From Brucella pseudintermedia (GTDB lineage Bacteria; Pseudomonadota; Alphaproteobacteria; Rhizobiales; Rhizobiaceae): a DNA stretch of 64,000 nt. This document shows, piece by piece, positions 26,144 through 34,285 of this stretch (position 1 is the first letter of the stretch; each line of letters starts with the position of its first letter). The notes beneath the pieces were generated by a model, which was not told the DNA's origin, did no database searches, and saw nothing but the letters and a program-made list of their open reading frames with translations. Position numbers and translations under genes: made by a program. The DNA is taken from NCBI RefSeq assembly GCF_042697365.1, contig NZ_CP137605.1; one strand, given 5' to 3'.

Positions 26144-26749
26144 TTAATTTCCGAGAAGCGACTGGACTGCCGCCAGTTCCGTCTGGCGCAATTCGTGCCC
26201 GCCCGGATGCCAGACAAGTTCGACATCGGCTTTCTGGCGCTCGAAATAATGCGCCAGCGCTTCCGTCAGGTCCGGCGGACAGATGGGGTCCATCCGCCCG
26301 GCGGTCATGAGAATTTTCGCGCCCTCGAGCGCTGGATTGTCCTTCGGGCTGAACGGCACCAGCGGATGCAGAAGCGCTGCCTTATCAAAGACCTTGCCTT
26401 TCTCGATCAAAAGGTTCGCCATGATGTTGGCCCCGTTGGAATAGCCAAGCCCGATCACTTCCGACGGCCTGTGCTCGGCCACCAGCCCGGCGATGAAACC
26501 GGCCATCTTGTCGGTGGCGCGGGCAAGGTCTTCCATGTCGTAGACGCCCTCGCCCGTGCGGCGGAAGAAGCGTGCCGCGCCAAACTCCGACACGTCACCG
26601 CGCGGCGATACGATGGTCGCGTCCGGCAAAAGCTGTTCCGCCAGACCGAAAAACTGGTTCTCATCGCCGCCTGTGCCATGAAACACGATGAAAAGCGGCG
26701 CGCCTTCCGCACCGGCCTTCAGCCGGTGCTCATAGGTTTGAATGGTCAT
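26144..26749 (-). CDS. Alpha/beta hydrolase, carboxylesterase (MhqD-like)
   Basis: A 201-residue esterase. The nucleophile elbow is GLGYSNGANIM near residue 102, the catalytic acid is in AGRMDPICPP near 151, and the histidine is in WHPGGHELR near 183; the oxyanion region is FHGTGGDENQF. The gene follows the dioxygenase-like gene by 20 bp with an excellent AGGGAGGA site. The same pair (mhqO-mhqD) responds to quinones and methylhydroquinone in Bacillus, where the products help remove them. That role here is inferred from the gene pair. Confidence 0.83.
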   Translation of the reverse strand: MTIQTYEHRLKAGAEGAPLFIVFHGTGGDENQFFGLAEQLLPDATIVSPRGDVSEFGAARFFRRTGEGVYDMEDLARATDKMAGFIAGLVAEHRPSEVIGLGYSNGANIMANLLIEKGKVFDKAALLHPLVPFSPKDNPALEGAKILMTAGRMDPICPPDLTEALAHYFERQKADVELVWHPGGHELRQTELAAVQSLLGN

Positions 26750-26769
26750 GTCCGTTTCCTCCCTGCGCC

Positions 26770-27696
26770 TCAGATCTTGTCGAGATGTTCTTCAAGATAG
26801 CTGCGCAGATGCTGGTGCTGTGCCGGGAGCTTCAATGCTTCGCCAAGATGCGCCGTGTCCTCGTCGCGGTCGAAACCGGGTTCGTTGGTCGCCACCTCGA
26901 ACAATACGCCGCCCGGCGTGCGGAAATAGATCGCCCAGAAATAATCGCGGTCGATGACCGGCGTGACGTGATAACCCGTATCCATCAGCGCCTTGCGCAC
27001 TTCCAGTTGCTTCTCGCGGTTTTCGACGGCAAATGCCACGTGATGCACCGAACCCGCACCCTGCTGGTTGCGGCCGACTGCCGGAAGGGTTTCAAGATCG
27101 ATGACGCCAGCGCCATTGCCGTCCGGCATGATGAAGCGGGTGGTGCCGTCCTTCGCATCGAGCTTCTGATAGCCCATATAGTTCAGCAATTCGGCTGTGG
27201 CGCCCTCATCGCGAAGCCGCATCGAGACCGAATGAAAGCCGCGAATGGCGTTTTCAGGATCAATCCCGTCATGCGCCCACGGCGCGCGCGGATCATCCTT
27301 CACTTCGACCAGTGCGAAGCTGTCGCCATCCGGCCCGCGGAAGTGGATACGCTTTTCACCGAACGCCTCGTCCTCGGATTCAACCTTGACGGCAGACTGT
27401 TCAAAACGATCCTTCCAGAAACCGAGCGAGCCTTGCGGCACGGCAAAGACGGTCGTTCCCACCTCGCCCGTGCCGTCGCGACCGCGCGGTATGCCGGGGA
27501 ACGGGAAATAGGTCATGACGGTGCCGGGCGTGCCGACTTCGTCGCCATAATAGAGGTGATAAACGCTGGGATCGTCGAAATTGACGGTCTTCTTGACGCG
27601 GCGCAGCCCGAGCACATCGGTAAAGAACCGGTTGTTGGAGCGCGCATCGGCGGCAAGCGAGGTGACGTGGTGGAGGCCCTTGATCTGATTAAGCAT
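26770..27696 (-). CDS. Ring-cleaving dioxygenase (MhqO-like, two VOC domains)
   Basis: A 308-residue protein with two vicinal-oxygen-chelate halves. Metal-ligand candidates are GLHHVTSLAAD near residue 6, VHHVAFAVEN near 217 and GVLFEVATNEPGF near 267; YFPFPGIPRGR near 70 is typical of the MhqO/PcpA group. Such enzymes open hydroquinone or catechol rings with Fe(II). The ATG at 27696 follows GGAGAG; an in-frame ATG 24 codons upstream extends into the promoter and is unlikely. It is first in an operon with the esterase. No MarR-type MhqR gene is adjacent. Confidence 0.87.
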   Translation of the reverse strand: MLNQIKGLHHVTSLAADARSNNRFFTDVLGLRRVKKTVNFDDPSVYHLYYGDEVGTPGTVMTYFPFPGIPRGRDGTGEVGTTVFAVPQGSLGFWKDRFEQSAVKVESEDEAFGEKRIHFRGPDGDSFALVEVKDDPRAPWAHDGIDPENAIRGFHSVSMRLRDEGATAELLNYMGYQKLDAKDGTTRFIMPDGNGAGVIDLETLPAVGRNQQGAGSVHHVAFAVENREKQLEVRKALMDTGYHVTPVIDRDYFWAIYFRTPGGVLFEVATNEPGFDRDEDTAHLGEALKLPAQHQHLRSYLEEHLDKI

Positions 27697-27772
27697 GGCG
27701 ATCTCTCCTGTTGTGTTGCCGCCAATATAGCCATTGCTACAGGACTTAAAATATTGACGATGCTGCACAGAT

Positions 27773-27791
27773 TGTATCCATTTCAGATACA
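27773..27791. promoter_or_regulatory. Dyad upstream of the mhqO-like gene
   Basis: TGTATC and GATACA flank seven bases (CATTTCA). It lies about 77 bp upstream of the mhqO-like start in the divergent gap shared with the DUF808 gene. Candidate operator for either gene; the regulator is unknown. Confidence 0.4.
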
Positions 27792-27873
27792 GTTGAAGGC
27801 AAGAGGATTTCTGTCTGGACGTAGCGCCCCTTAAACGTTTAGCTACCGCTTATCTGACACGGAAAGGTTTCCC

Positions 27874-28818
27874 ATGGCATCCGGCTTGTTCGCACTTCTC
27901 GATGATGTCGCGGCCATTGCGAAAATGGCGGCAGCTTCGCTCGACGATGTCGCGGGACAGACGGCAAAAGCCAGCGCCAAGGCGGCGGGCATCGTCATCG
28001 ACGATACGGCCGTTACGCCGAAATATGTCGTGGGGCTGAAGCCGGAACGCGAATTGCCGGTCATCTGGAAAATCACCAAGGGATCGCTGCGCAACAAGCT
28101 TGTTTTCCTGCTGCCGCTGGCGCTCGTTCTGGGCTATTTCGCCCCGTCCTTCATCATGCCGCTCCTGATGATCGGCGGCGCCTATCTCTCGTTCGAAGGA
28201 ACGGAAAAGCTGGTGGAGTTCTTCATTCCGCACAGGGAGGAGGAGCACGAGGAAACCAAAGGCGCCACAGCCGTCGAGATCGAGGAAACCACCGTCAACG
28301 GGGCGATCCGCACGGACTTCATCCTGTCGGCGGAAATCATGGCGCTGACGCTGGCCGGGCTGGCCCCGTCAAACATCTACACGCAGGCGGCTATCCTCGC
28401 CGCCGTTGCCATACTGATTACCTTTGCCGTTTATGGCGTTGTCGGCATCATCGTGAAGCTCGACGACATGGGCGTCTCGCTGGTGCGCAACAGCCATGGC
28501 GCTTTCGGCAGGCAGCTCGGCAAGGGACTGGTCGCGGGCATGCCCGTAATCCTGAAAGTCCTGAGCACTGTCGGCACCGTCGCCATGCTGTGGGTGGGCG
28601 GCAGCATCATCGTTCACGGACTGGATTCCATCGGCATCCACAGCGTGGAAGCCTTCATCCATTCCATCGTTTCGCATCTGCCGACTGAAGGCACCCGTTT
28701 TTCAGCGGCCTTCGAATGGATCGCAACCTCTTTCCTGCAAGCAGTGCTCGCCATTCTGATCGGCATTGTCCTCGTGATCGCGGTCAAGAGCTACCAGTCC
28801 CTGAAGGCCAGGGCCTGA
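27874..28818 (+). CDS. DUF808 family inner-membrane protein (YedI-like)
   Basis: A 314-residue membrane protein. The N-terminus MASGLFALLDDVAAIAKMAA followed by SLDDVAGQTAKA is the DUF808 signature; about seven hydrophobic helices follow from residue 75. The function of the family is unknown. A soluble acidic loop (HREEEHEETKGA near residue 123) separates the helices. It is monocistronic: divergent from the mhq operon and followed at once by a strong terminator. Confidence 0.88.
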   Translation: MASGLFALLDDVAAIAKMAAASLDDVAGQTAKASAKAAGIVIDDTAVTPKYVVGLKPERELPVIWKITKGSLRNKLVFLLPLALVLGYFAPSFIMPLLMIGGAYLSFEGTEKLVEFFIPHREEEHEETKGATAVEIEETTVNGAIRTDFILSAEIMALTLAGLAPSNIYTQAAILAAVAILITFAVYGVVGIIVKLDDMGVSLVRNSHGAFGRQLGKGLVAGMPVILKVLSTVGTVAMLWVGGSIIVHGLDSIGIHSVEAFIHSIVSHLPTEGTRFSAAFEWIATSFLQAVLAILIGIVLVIAVKSYQSLKARA

Positions 28819-28823
28819 AACCA

Positions 28824-28848
28824 AAAAGCCCGGGAAAACCGGGCTTTT
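28824..28848. terminator. Bidirectional intrinsic terminator
   Basis: AAAAGCCCGG and CCGGGCTTTT flank the loop GAAAA, 5 bp after the DUF808 stop and 22 bp from the stop of the convergent UPF0114 gene. A/T tracts on both sides allow termination in both directions. Confidence 0.85.
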
Positions 28849-28869
28849 CAGGGAATTATTCCGTAAAGG

Positions 28870-29406
28870 TCAGATATTGGGCTCGATCTTGCCCTTCCCC
28901 TTGGCTCCGCCCTTGTCCTTGGCGGTGAGCCTGTCGATATAGGCGAGGAACAGCGCCGAGAACACGAATGCCAGATGGATGATGGTGAACCACATCAACT
29001 GGGCTGACGTATAGCTGGTAGCGTTGAGGAATATCTGCAGCAGGTGGATCGACGAGATCGCAACGATGGTCGAGGCGACCTTGATCTTGAGCGAACCGGC
29101 ATCGATGGTGCCAAGCCAGTGCACCTCGTCGCCTGCCTGATCGAAGCGGCTGACGAAATTCTCATAGCCCGAAATGATGACCATCACGACGAGGCTCGCA
29201 ATCAGCGCGGCGTCGATAAGCCCGAGGACTTTCAGGATCGTGTCCGTATCGTTGAGCGCGGTGACTTTCGTGGCAAAGTCGAACAGCTTGCCCACGAAGG
29301 ATACGGCATAGATCGCCAGCGCGATGGCAAGGCCGAGATAGAAGACCACCAGCAGCCAGCGCGACGCCAGAATGATGTTTTCGATCAGGAGTTCAATTCG
29401 TTTCAT
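28870..29406 (-). CDS. UPF0114 family membrane protein (YqhA-like)
   Basis: A 178-residue inner-membrane protein, TIGR00645/UPF0114. It has about four hydrophobic helices (near residues 14-38, 58-80, 105-125, 135-155) and the family stretch RIELLIENIILASRWLLVVF at the N-terminus. The C-terminus is basic and disordered-looking (DKGGAKGKGKIE). Function is unknown across the family. It is transcribed alone, convergent with DUF808. Confidence 0.87.
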   Translation of the reverse strand: MKRIELLIENIILASRWLLVVFYLGLAIALAIYAVSFVGKLFDFATKVTALNDTDTILKVLGLIDAALIASLVVMVIISGYENFVSRFDQAGDEVHWLGTIDAGSLKIKVASTIVAISSIHLLQIFLNATSYTSAQLMWFTIIHLAFVFSALFLAYIDRLTAKDKGGAKGKGKIEPNI

Positions 29407-29451
29407 CGATCCGTTTCCAGATAATCATGCGGATACCCTCTTAAAAAACAT

Positions 29452-29470
29452 CGCGCTTTTGACAAGCGCG
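29452..29470 (-). terminator. Terminator of the choline-sulfate LysR gene
   Basis: CGCGCTT and AAGCGCG flank TTGAC; on the minus strand the stem is followed by a T-run (TTTTTT). It lies about 50 bp after the LysR stop. Confidence 0.65.
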
Positions 29471-29522
29471 CGAGATTGGGAATGATGTGCAAAAGTAGGA
29501 TCGCGATGGCCTTCCTGCAATA

Positions 29523-30419
29523 TCAGCCTGCCTGTGTCGCCTGGAGCAATTCCAGCGCAAGCCTCCGCGCCGCGGCGGAAATGTCCGGATTGAAGATCAG
29601 CCAGTAGCCCTTGTCGCTCGTCTGCGACACGTCGCAGGCATGAACAAGCTGTCCGCGCTGCACCGCGCCGTCGATCAGCCCCGCCCAGCCGAGCGCCACG
29701 CCCTGATCCGCAATCGCTGCCTCGATCACCAGATTATAGGTATTGAAGACCAGCCCGTAATTGCCGTCCTCAATGTCCTCGCCGATAGCATCGAGCCATG
29801 ACGGCCATGTGAACCAGCGGTCGCCCTGCAACGTATCGAGATGCAGGAGCGAGGCCGCGCCAAGCCGCTTTCCGCCCGGAAAGGGACCATGAGCGGCGAG
29901 ATAGGCCGGAGAACAGACCGGCACGACCTTTTCGCCGATGAAGGCTGTGGCATCCTTCGGGAAATCCTCGCGTCCGCCGAACAGGATCGAAATGTCCGCG
30001 TCACGCCGGTCGAGCGGCTGGAGCATCGATGACGCGGTGATGCGCACGTCCACTTCCGGATGTTTCGGGCGGAACTGCGCGACACGCGGCATCAGCCAGA
30101 AGGTAGCAAAGCCGTAGTCGGTCGCGATGCGCAGTCCCGGCGCACGCTGGCGGCGCTTGATCTGCTGCACCGCCTCATCGATTCCATCCAGACCGGTGCG
30201 CACTGCATCGTAAAGAATGCGGCCCTCCGGCAAAATTTCGACGCCGCGGGCGCGCCGGGCGAACAGCGCGACGCCCAGACGCTCTTCAATGCGTTTTATC
30301 TGATAGCTCACCGCCGGTTGCGTCATGCCGAGTTCACGTGCTGCGAGGGTCAGATTTTCCAATCGTCCCACCGCTTCGAAAACGCCAAGGCTGCCAAGGT
30401 CCCAGGATGGAGAAACCAT
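29523..30419 (-). CDS. LysR regulator of choline-sulfate use
   Basis: A 298-residue LysR protein. HTH: LGVFEAVGRLENLTLAAREL then GMTQPAVSYQIKRIEERLGV (residues about 9-60); effector domain beyond about residue 90. It is divergent from choX-betC across a 118-bp gap, the arrangement known for the choline-sulfatase transcriptional regulator family. It therefore probably activates the choline-sulfate genes in response to choline or choline sulfate. Family assignment rests on both sequence type and context. Confidence 0.85.
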   Translation of the reverse strand: MVSPSWDLGSLGVFEAVGRLENLTLAARELGMTQPAVSYQIKRIEERLGVALFARRARGVEILPEGRILYDAVRTGLDGIDEAVQQIKRRQRAPGLRIATDYGFATFWLMPRVAQFRPKHPEVDVRITASSMLQPLDRRDADISILFGGREDFPKDATAFIGEKVVPVCSPAYLAAHGPFPGGKRLGAASLLHLDTLQGDRWFTWPSWLDAIGEDIEDGNYGLVFNTYNLVIEAAIADQGVALGWAGLIDGAVQRGQLVHACDVSQTSDKGYWLIFNPDISAAARRLALELLQATQAG

Positions 30420-30537
30420 AAAACCGTTCTATAGCTCCGATAAAAAATGAATGGGTTTCTCCTTAGCCTAAATGATGTTTTCCTTAAAGCAGGAATGCGA
30501 GACATAACCGATTTTAATTAATCAGAGGGGTCATCAC

Positions 30538-31482
30538 ATGCGCTACTTCAAGCTTGCAGCACTGGCGTTCACGGCGCTGGCGGGCCTTTCGGGAACGGCT
30601 TCCGCTGCCGATCCCGCGGCCTGCGAAACCATCCGCCTGTCCGATCCGGGCTGGACGGACATTACCTCCACCAACTCCATCGCCAGCGTCTTGCTGGAAG
30701 GCCTCGGCTACAAGCCGGACGTGAAGACCATGTCGGTGCCGATCGGCTATGAGGCGATCAAGACGGGCAATCTCGATGTCTTCCTTGGCAACTGGATGCC
30801 CGCGCAGCAGAAATTCCGCGACGATCTCGACAAGGCCAAGGCTGCCGAAGTCCTCGTGAAAAACCTTGAAGGGGCGAAGTTCACGCTGGCCGTGCCGGAT
30901 TATGTGGCGAGCGAAGGCGTGAAGGATTTCACCGATCTTGCCGCCCATGCCGACAAGTTCGGCAAGGAAATCTACGGCATCGAGCCGGGCGCGCCCGCCA
31001 ACCAGAATATCCAGAAGATCATCGAGGACCAGAAATTCAAGCTCGACGGCTGGAAGCTGGTGGAATCGAGCGAGCAGGCCATGCTCGCGCAGGTGGACCG
31101 CAAGAACAAGGACAAGGATTGGGTCGTGTTCCTCGCCTGGGCGCCGCATCCGATGAACACAAAGCTGAACATCGAATATCTGGCAGGCGGCGATGATTAT
31201 TTCGGCCCGAATTTCGGCGGCGCGGAAGTCTACACGCTTGGCCGCACCGGATGGGCGGCGCAGTGCCCGAACGCCGCGACCTTCTTCAAGAACCTTGTCT
31301 TCACCGTCGACATCGAGAACGAGCTGATGGGCAAGATTCTCGACGGCGGCGCGGAGGGCCCCGCAGCGGCGAAGGAATGGCTGAAGGCCCATCCCGACCA
31401 GATCGACAAGTGGCTTGCGGGCGTCACCACCTTCAAGGGCGAACCGGGCGCGCAAGCCGTCAAGGCAAGCCTCGGCCTCTGA
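30538..31482 (+). CDS. choX: Choline ABC transporter substrate-binding protein ChoX
   Basis: Periplasmic choline-binding protein of 314 residues. A Sec signal peptide ends at ASAAD near residue 23. The mature protein has CETIRLSDPGWTDITSTN near residue 29, VFLGNWMPAQQKF near 80, and LAWAPHPMNTKL near 199, the aromatic residues that form the cationic cage in OpuAC/ChoX proteins. GAGGGG precedes the start. ChoX normally works with ChoW and ChoV, but no permease or ATPase gene adjoins it here: the next gene is betC. It must borrow partners encoded elsewhere. Confidence 0.88.
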   Translation: MRYFKLAALAFTALAGLSGTASAADPAACETIRLSDPGWTDITSTNSIASVLLEGLGYKPDVKTMSVPIGYEAIKTGNLDVFLGNWMPAQQKFRDDLDKAKAAEVLVKNLEGAKFTLAVPDYVASEGVKDFTDLAAHADKFGKEIYGIEPGAPANQNIQKIIEDQKFKLDGWKLVESSEQAMLAQVDRKNKDKDWVVFLAWAPHPMNTKLNIEYLAGGDDYFGPNFGGAEVYTLGRTGWAAQCPNAATFFKNLVFTVDIENELMGKILDGGAEGPAAAKEWLKAHPDQIDKWLAGVTTFKGEPGAQAVKASLGL

Positions 31483-31562
31483 TCCTGACAAGCAAGACGA
31501 GCAAGGCGGGCGTTTCGGCGCCCGCCCTTTCGCGTTTCCACCCCTGCCAACGGTTCCGCAAC

Positions 31563-33071
31563 ATGAAAAAGCCGAATATCCTCATCCTCATGGTCGACCA
31601 GCTGAACGGCACGTTCTTCCCAGACGGCCCGGCCGAATTTCTCCACGTTCCACATTTGAGAAAGCTGACCGGACGCTCCACCCGTTTTGCCAATTGCTAC
31701 ACGGCGAGCCCGCTTTGCGCTCCCGCGCGCGCATCGTTCATGTCGGGCCAGTTGCCGTTCCGGACCGGCGTCTACGACAATGCGGCGGAGTTTTCGTCGG
31801 AAATCCCCACCTATGCGCATCACCTGCGCAATGCTGGCTACCAGACGGCGCTTTCCGGCAAGATGCATTTCGTCGGGCCAGACCAGCTTCACGGTTTTGA
31901 ACAGCGGCTCACCACCGACATCTACCCGGCGGATTTCGGCTGGACGCCGGATTATCGCAAGCCCGGCGAGCGCATCGACTGGTGGTATCACAATTTGGGG
32001 TCCATCACCGGAGCAGGTTCCGCCGAAATCACCAACCAGCTCGAATATGACGATGAGGTGGCCTATCAGGCCGAAGCGAAGCTCTATGATCTGGCGCGCG
32101 GTCACGACCAGCGGCCATGGTGCCTGACGGTCAGCTTCACCCATCCGCATGATCCCTATGTGGCGCGCAAGCGCTTCTTCGATCTCTATGCGGACATTCC
32201 CGAACTCGACCCGAAAATCGGGCCGTTGCCAGAAGGCGGGATCGACCCGCATACCGAGCGCCTGCTGCGGGCCTGCAAGGCGGAGGACTACGATCTCACC
32301 CGCGAACAGGTTCGCGCAGCGCGGCAGGCCTATTTCGCCAATATTTCCTATGTGGACGAGAAGATCGGCGCGCTGCTTGACGTGATCGAACGCTGCGGCA
32401 TGGCGGATGACACGATTGTCGTCTTCACCTCCGACCATGGCGACATGCTCGGCGAGCGCGGCCTCTGGTTCAAGATGAGCTTCTACGAGGGTTCCGCCCG
32501 CGTCCCGTTGATGATTGCCGCGCCGCAATTGAAGGCTGGCCGCGTCGATGCCCCCGTTTCGACGCTCGACGTTCTGCCGACGCTGGCAGACCTTGCTGGC
32601 ATCCATCTCAAGGGCATCATGCCATGGACCGACGGGGTTTCGCTGACGGGCGTTGCTTCGGGTTCCGCCGAACGCGGCGCGGTGCCGGTCGAATATGCCG
32701 CCGAAGGCACGGTCGCGCCGATGGTTTCGCTGCGCGATGGCGACTGGAAGCTCAACATCTGCCGCGCAGACCCGCCGCAACTGTTCAACCTTGCCGACGA
32801 TCCTGACGAGTTGCGCAATCTGGCGGAAGACCCGGCATTCAATGCGGTTCTGGATGCGCTGCTGGACAAGGCTGAAAAGCGCTGGAATCTGGACCGCTAC
32901 GATGCCGATGTCCGCGCCAGCCAGGCGCGCCGCCACGTCGTCTATCCGGCGCTGCGTAACGGCGCCTATTATCCATGGGATTACCAGCCGCTGCAAAAGG
33001 CGTCCGAGCGCTATATGCGCAACCATATGGACCTGAACGTGCTGGAAGAAAACCAGCGCTTTCCGCGCTGA
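31563..33071 (+). CDS. betC: Choline-sulfatase BetC
   Basis: Hydrolyses choline-O-sulfate to choline and sulfate; 502 residues, the usual length. The sulfatase signature CAPARASFMSGQ near residue 51 includes the cysteine that becomes formylglycine. Metal ligands are in LILMVDQLNG near 8 and TSDHGDMLGERG near 289. A C-terminal segment (RASQARRHVVYPALRNGAYY) is typical of choline-sulfatases. An in-frame ATG lies far upstream inside choX; the ATG at 31563, 80 bp after choX, gives the correct N-terminus MKKPNILILM. It shares a transcript with choX under the divergent LysR protein. Confidence 0.93.
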   Translation: MKKPNILILMVDQLNGTFFPDGPAEFLHVPHLRKLTGRSTRFANCYTASPLCAPARASFMSGQLPFRTGVYDNAAEFSSEIPTYAHHLRNAGYQTALSGKMHFVGPDQLHGFEQRLTTDIYPADFGWTPDYRKPGERIDWWYHNLGSITGAGSAEITNQLEYDDEVAYQAEAKLYDLARGHDQRPWCLTVSFTHPHDPYVARKRFFDLYADIPELDPKIGPLPEGGIDPHTERLLRACKAEDYDLTREQVRAARQAYFANISYVDEKIGALLDVIERCGMADDTIVVFTSDHGDMLGERGLWFKMSFYEGSARVPLMIAAPQLKAGRVDAPVSTLDVLPTLADLAGIHLKGIMPWTDGVSLTGVASGSAERGAVPVEYAAEGTVAPMVSLRDGDWKLNICRADPPQLFNLADDPDELRNLAEDPAFNAVLDALLDKAEKRWNLDRYDADVRASQARRHVVYPALRNGAYYPWDYQPLQKASERYMRNHMDLNVLEENQRFPR

Positions 33072-33077
33072 GTGAGA

Positions 33078-33101
33078 AAGCGGGGCCGCCCGGCCCCGCT
33101 T
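33078..33101. terminator. GC-rich hairpin between betC and the convergent VOC gene
   Basis: AAGCGGGGCCG and CGGCCCCGCTT with only CC between them, 7 bp after the betC stop and 11 bp from the convergent stop. It probably ends transcripts from both sides, though T-runs are weak. Confidence 0.65.
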
Positions 33102-33111
33102 GCTCAAACCC

Positions 33112-33972
33112 TTACTGTTCCGAGAACTCCAGAACCGTGCCGCTGGCATTTTCCGGCAGCACGGCGATGCCTGCCGGTGTCTTGGCGTAGGAAACGCCGT
33201 TGGCATCAAGCAGGCCGCGCACCTTGTCGAGCGATGCAACACGGATGCGCAGGGCGGCGAAAGCCTTGCCCGGCGTCTGGCCAAAATTCACTCCGGGATA
33301 GAGTGTGGCGGCTTTTTCCTGGCTCACGACCCATATGTCAGCCGAACGCGGGCCGGTCGAAACCTTCCAGCCGCCATCCTGTGCCTCGGCCTTTCCATCG
33401 GCGAACAGGCGGGCAAACCCCTTGGCGGCTGTTTCCGGACTGGATGAAATGGCAATGATCGCGGAAAGTCCATTCGCGCCATTTGCATGTTCGATCAGTT
33501 CCGGCAGCCAGACTGTCTCGCGGGTCTTGTGCTGGCACATGAACACCATGCCTTGCGGCACTTCGCGATCCGCGAAGGAAACGGTTTCAAAGGCCGCGAC
33601 ACCCTCGCCGCCATTCGGCAGTTCCACGGGGCGCTGAAACGCGCCGACCTCTCCTGTCTCGATGCCGAGCGCGCCCAGTTCCGCCTTGGCGTCTCGCGCA
33701 TTGTCGATCCGGCAGGCAATGGCGTGCAGCCCCTCGCCCTGCGCCGCCAGCTTCTCGCGCTGGTGCAGATTGCCCGGCGTCTCGGCAACAATGCCCAGCA
33801 GCTCGAAATAATCCTCCGGAAACATGATCGTGTAATTGCCGGTGCCTTTTTCCTTGCTGTGCAGCCCGCGCGGGCTCAGCGTGAACCCGAAACGGCGATA
33901 TTGCGCGGCACTTTTTTCCAGGTCCCCGACCAGCAGAAAAATATGATCGACGCCCTTGACCGGATGAGACAT
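33112..33972 (-). CDS. VOC family protein, glyoxalase-like domain
   Basis: A 286-residue protein with two vicinal-oxygen-chelate-type halves, Glyoxalase_3-like. The N-terminus is GVDHIFLLVGDLEKSAAQYR with the first histidine; NYTIMFPEDYFELLGI near 50 has the glutamate. No partner enzyme is adjacent, so a substrate cannot be given; isomerases, hydrolases and dioxygenases all occur in the superfamily. The ATG at 33972 follows AAAGGAAG; an in-frame ATG 32 codons upstream gives a basic, unfamiliar extension and is rejected. Confidence 0.82.
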   Translation of the reverse strand: MSHPVKGVDHIFLLVGDLEKSAAQYRRFGFTLSPRGLHSKEKGTGNYTIMFPEDYFELLGIVAETPGNLHQREKLAAQGEGLHAIACRIDNARDAKAELGALGIETGEVGAFQRPVELPNGGEGVAAFETVSFADREVPQGMVFMCQHKTRETVWLPELIEHANGANGLSAIIAISSSPETAAKGFARLFADGKAEAQDGGWKVSTGPRSADIWVVSQEKAATLYPGVNFGQTPGKAFAALRIRVASLDKVRGLLDANGVSYAKTPAGIAVLPENASGTVLEFSEQ

Positions 33973-34136
33973 GCAAGACTTCCTTTTCAATTTCATCGCC
34001 GCCGCCCGTTTACCCGTCATTTTCCGGGAAACCGGCCCGTCGCCGACCTTCATCGGAAAAATACACATTTATCGGCGCGAAACCGCTGATATATTTTTCT
34101 AATTTTATGTCTCATATTAGTTTATCTTGACAATAT

Positions 34137-34164
34137 CGCTGCGCATTCTAGCATACCAGTGCTT
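34137..34164 (+). promoter_or_regulatory. Candidate sigma-70 promoter of the peptide-importer operon
   Basis: TTGACA at 34137-34142 and TAGCAT at 34159-34164, 16 nt apart, in an AT-rich gap about 120 bp before the binding-protein gene. A short dyad follows (ATAC, eight bases, GTAT at about 34163-34178) that could bind a regulator; none is encoded next to it. Confidence 0.5.
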
Positions 34165-34285
34165 GTATAGAATAAAGACCTTCTGAAGCCGCTTTTCGAG
34201 CAATTTCAGGGGCTTGAACAATATTGGGACGTGCGGGAAAAGAGGCTTGAAAGCCCTCCCTCAACGTCCTTCAGGGGAACAGAGA

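Noticed and set aside
25946..27791. CRISPR array suspected from tandem repeats
   Set aside because: Only two 44-bp units with a 12-bp spacer; palindromic dispersed repeat, no cas genes.
30514..33284. Long minus-strand frames opposite choX and betC
   Set aside because: Antisense shadows of high-G+C genes with no family motifs.
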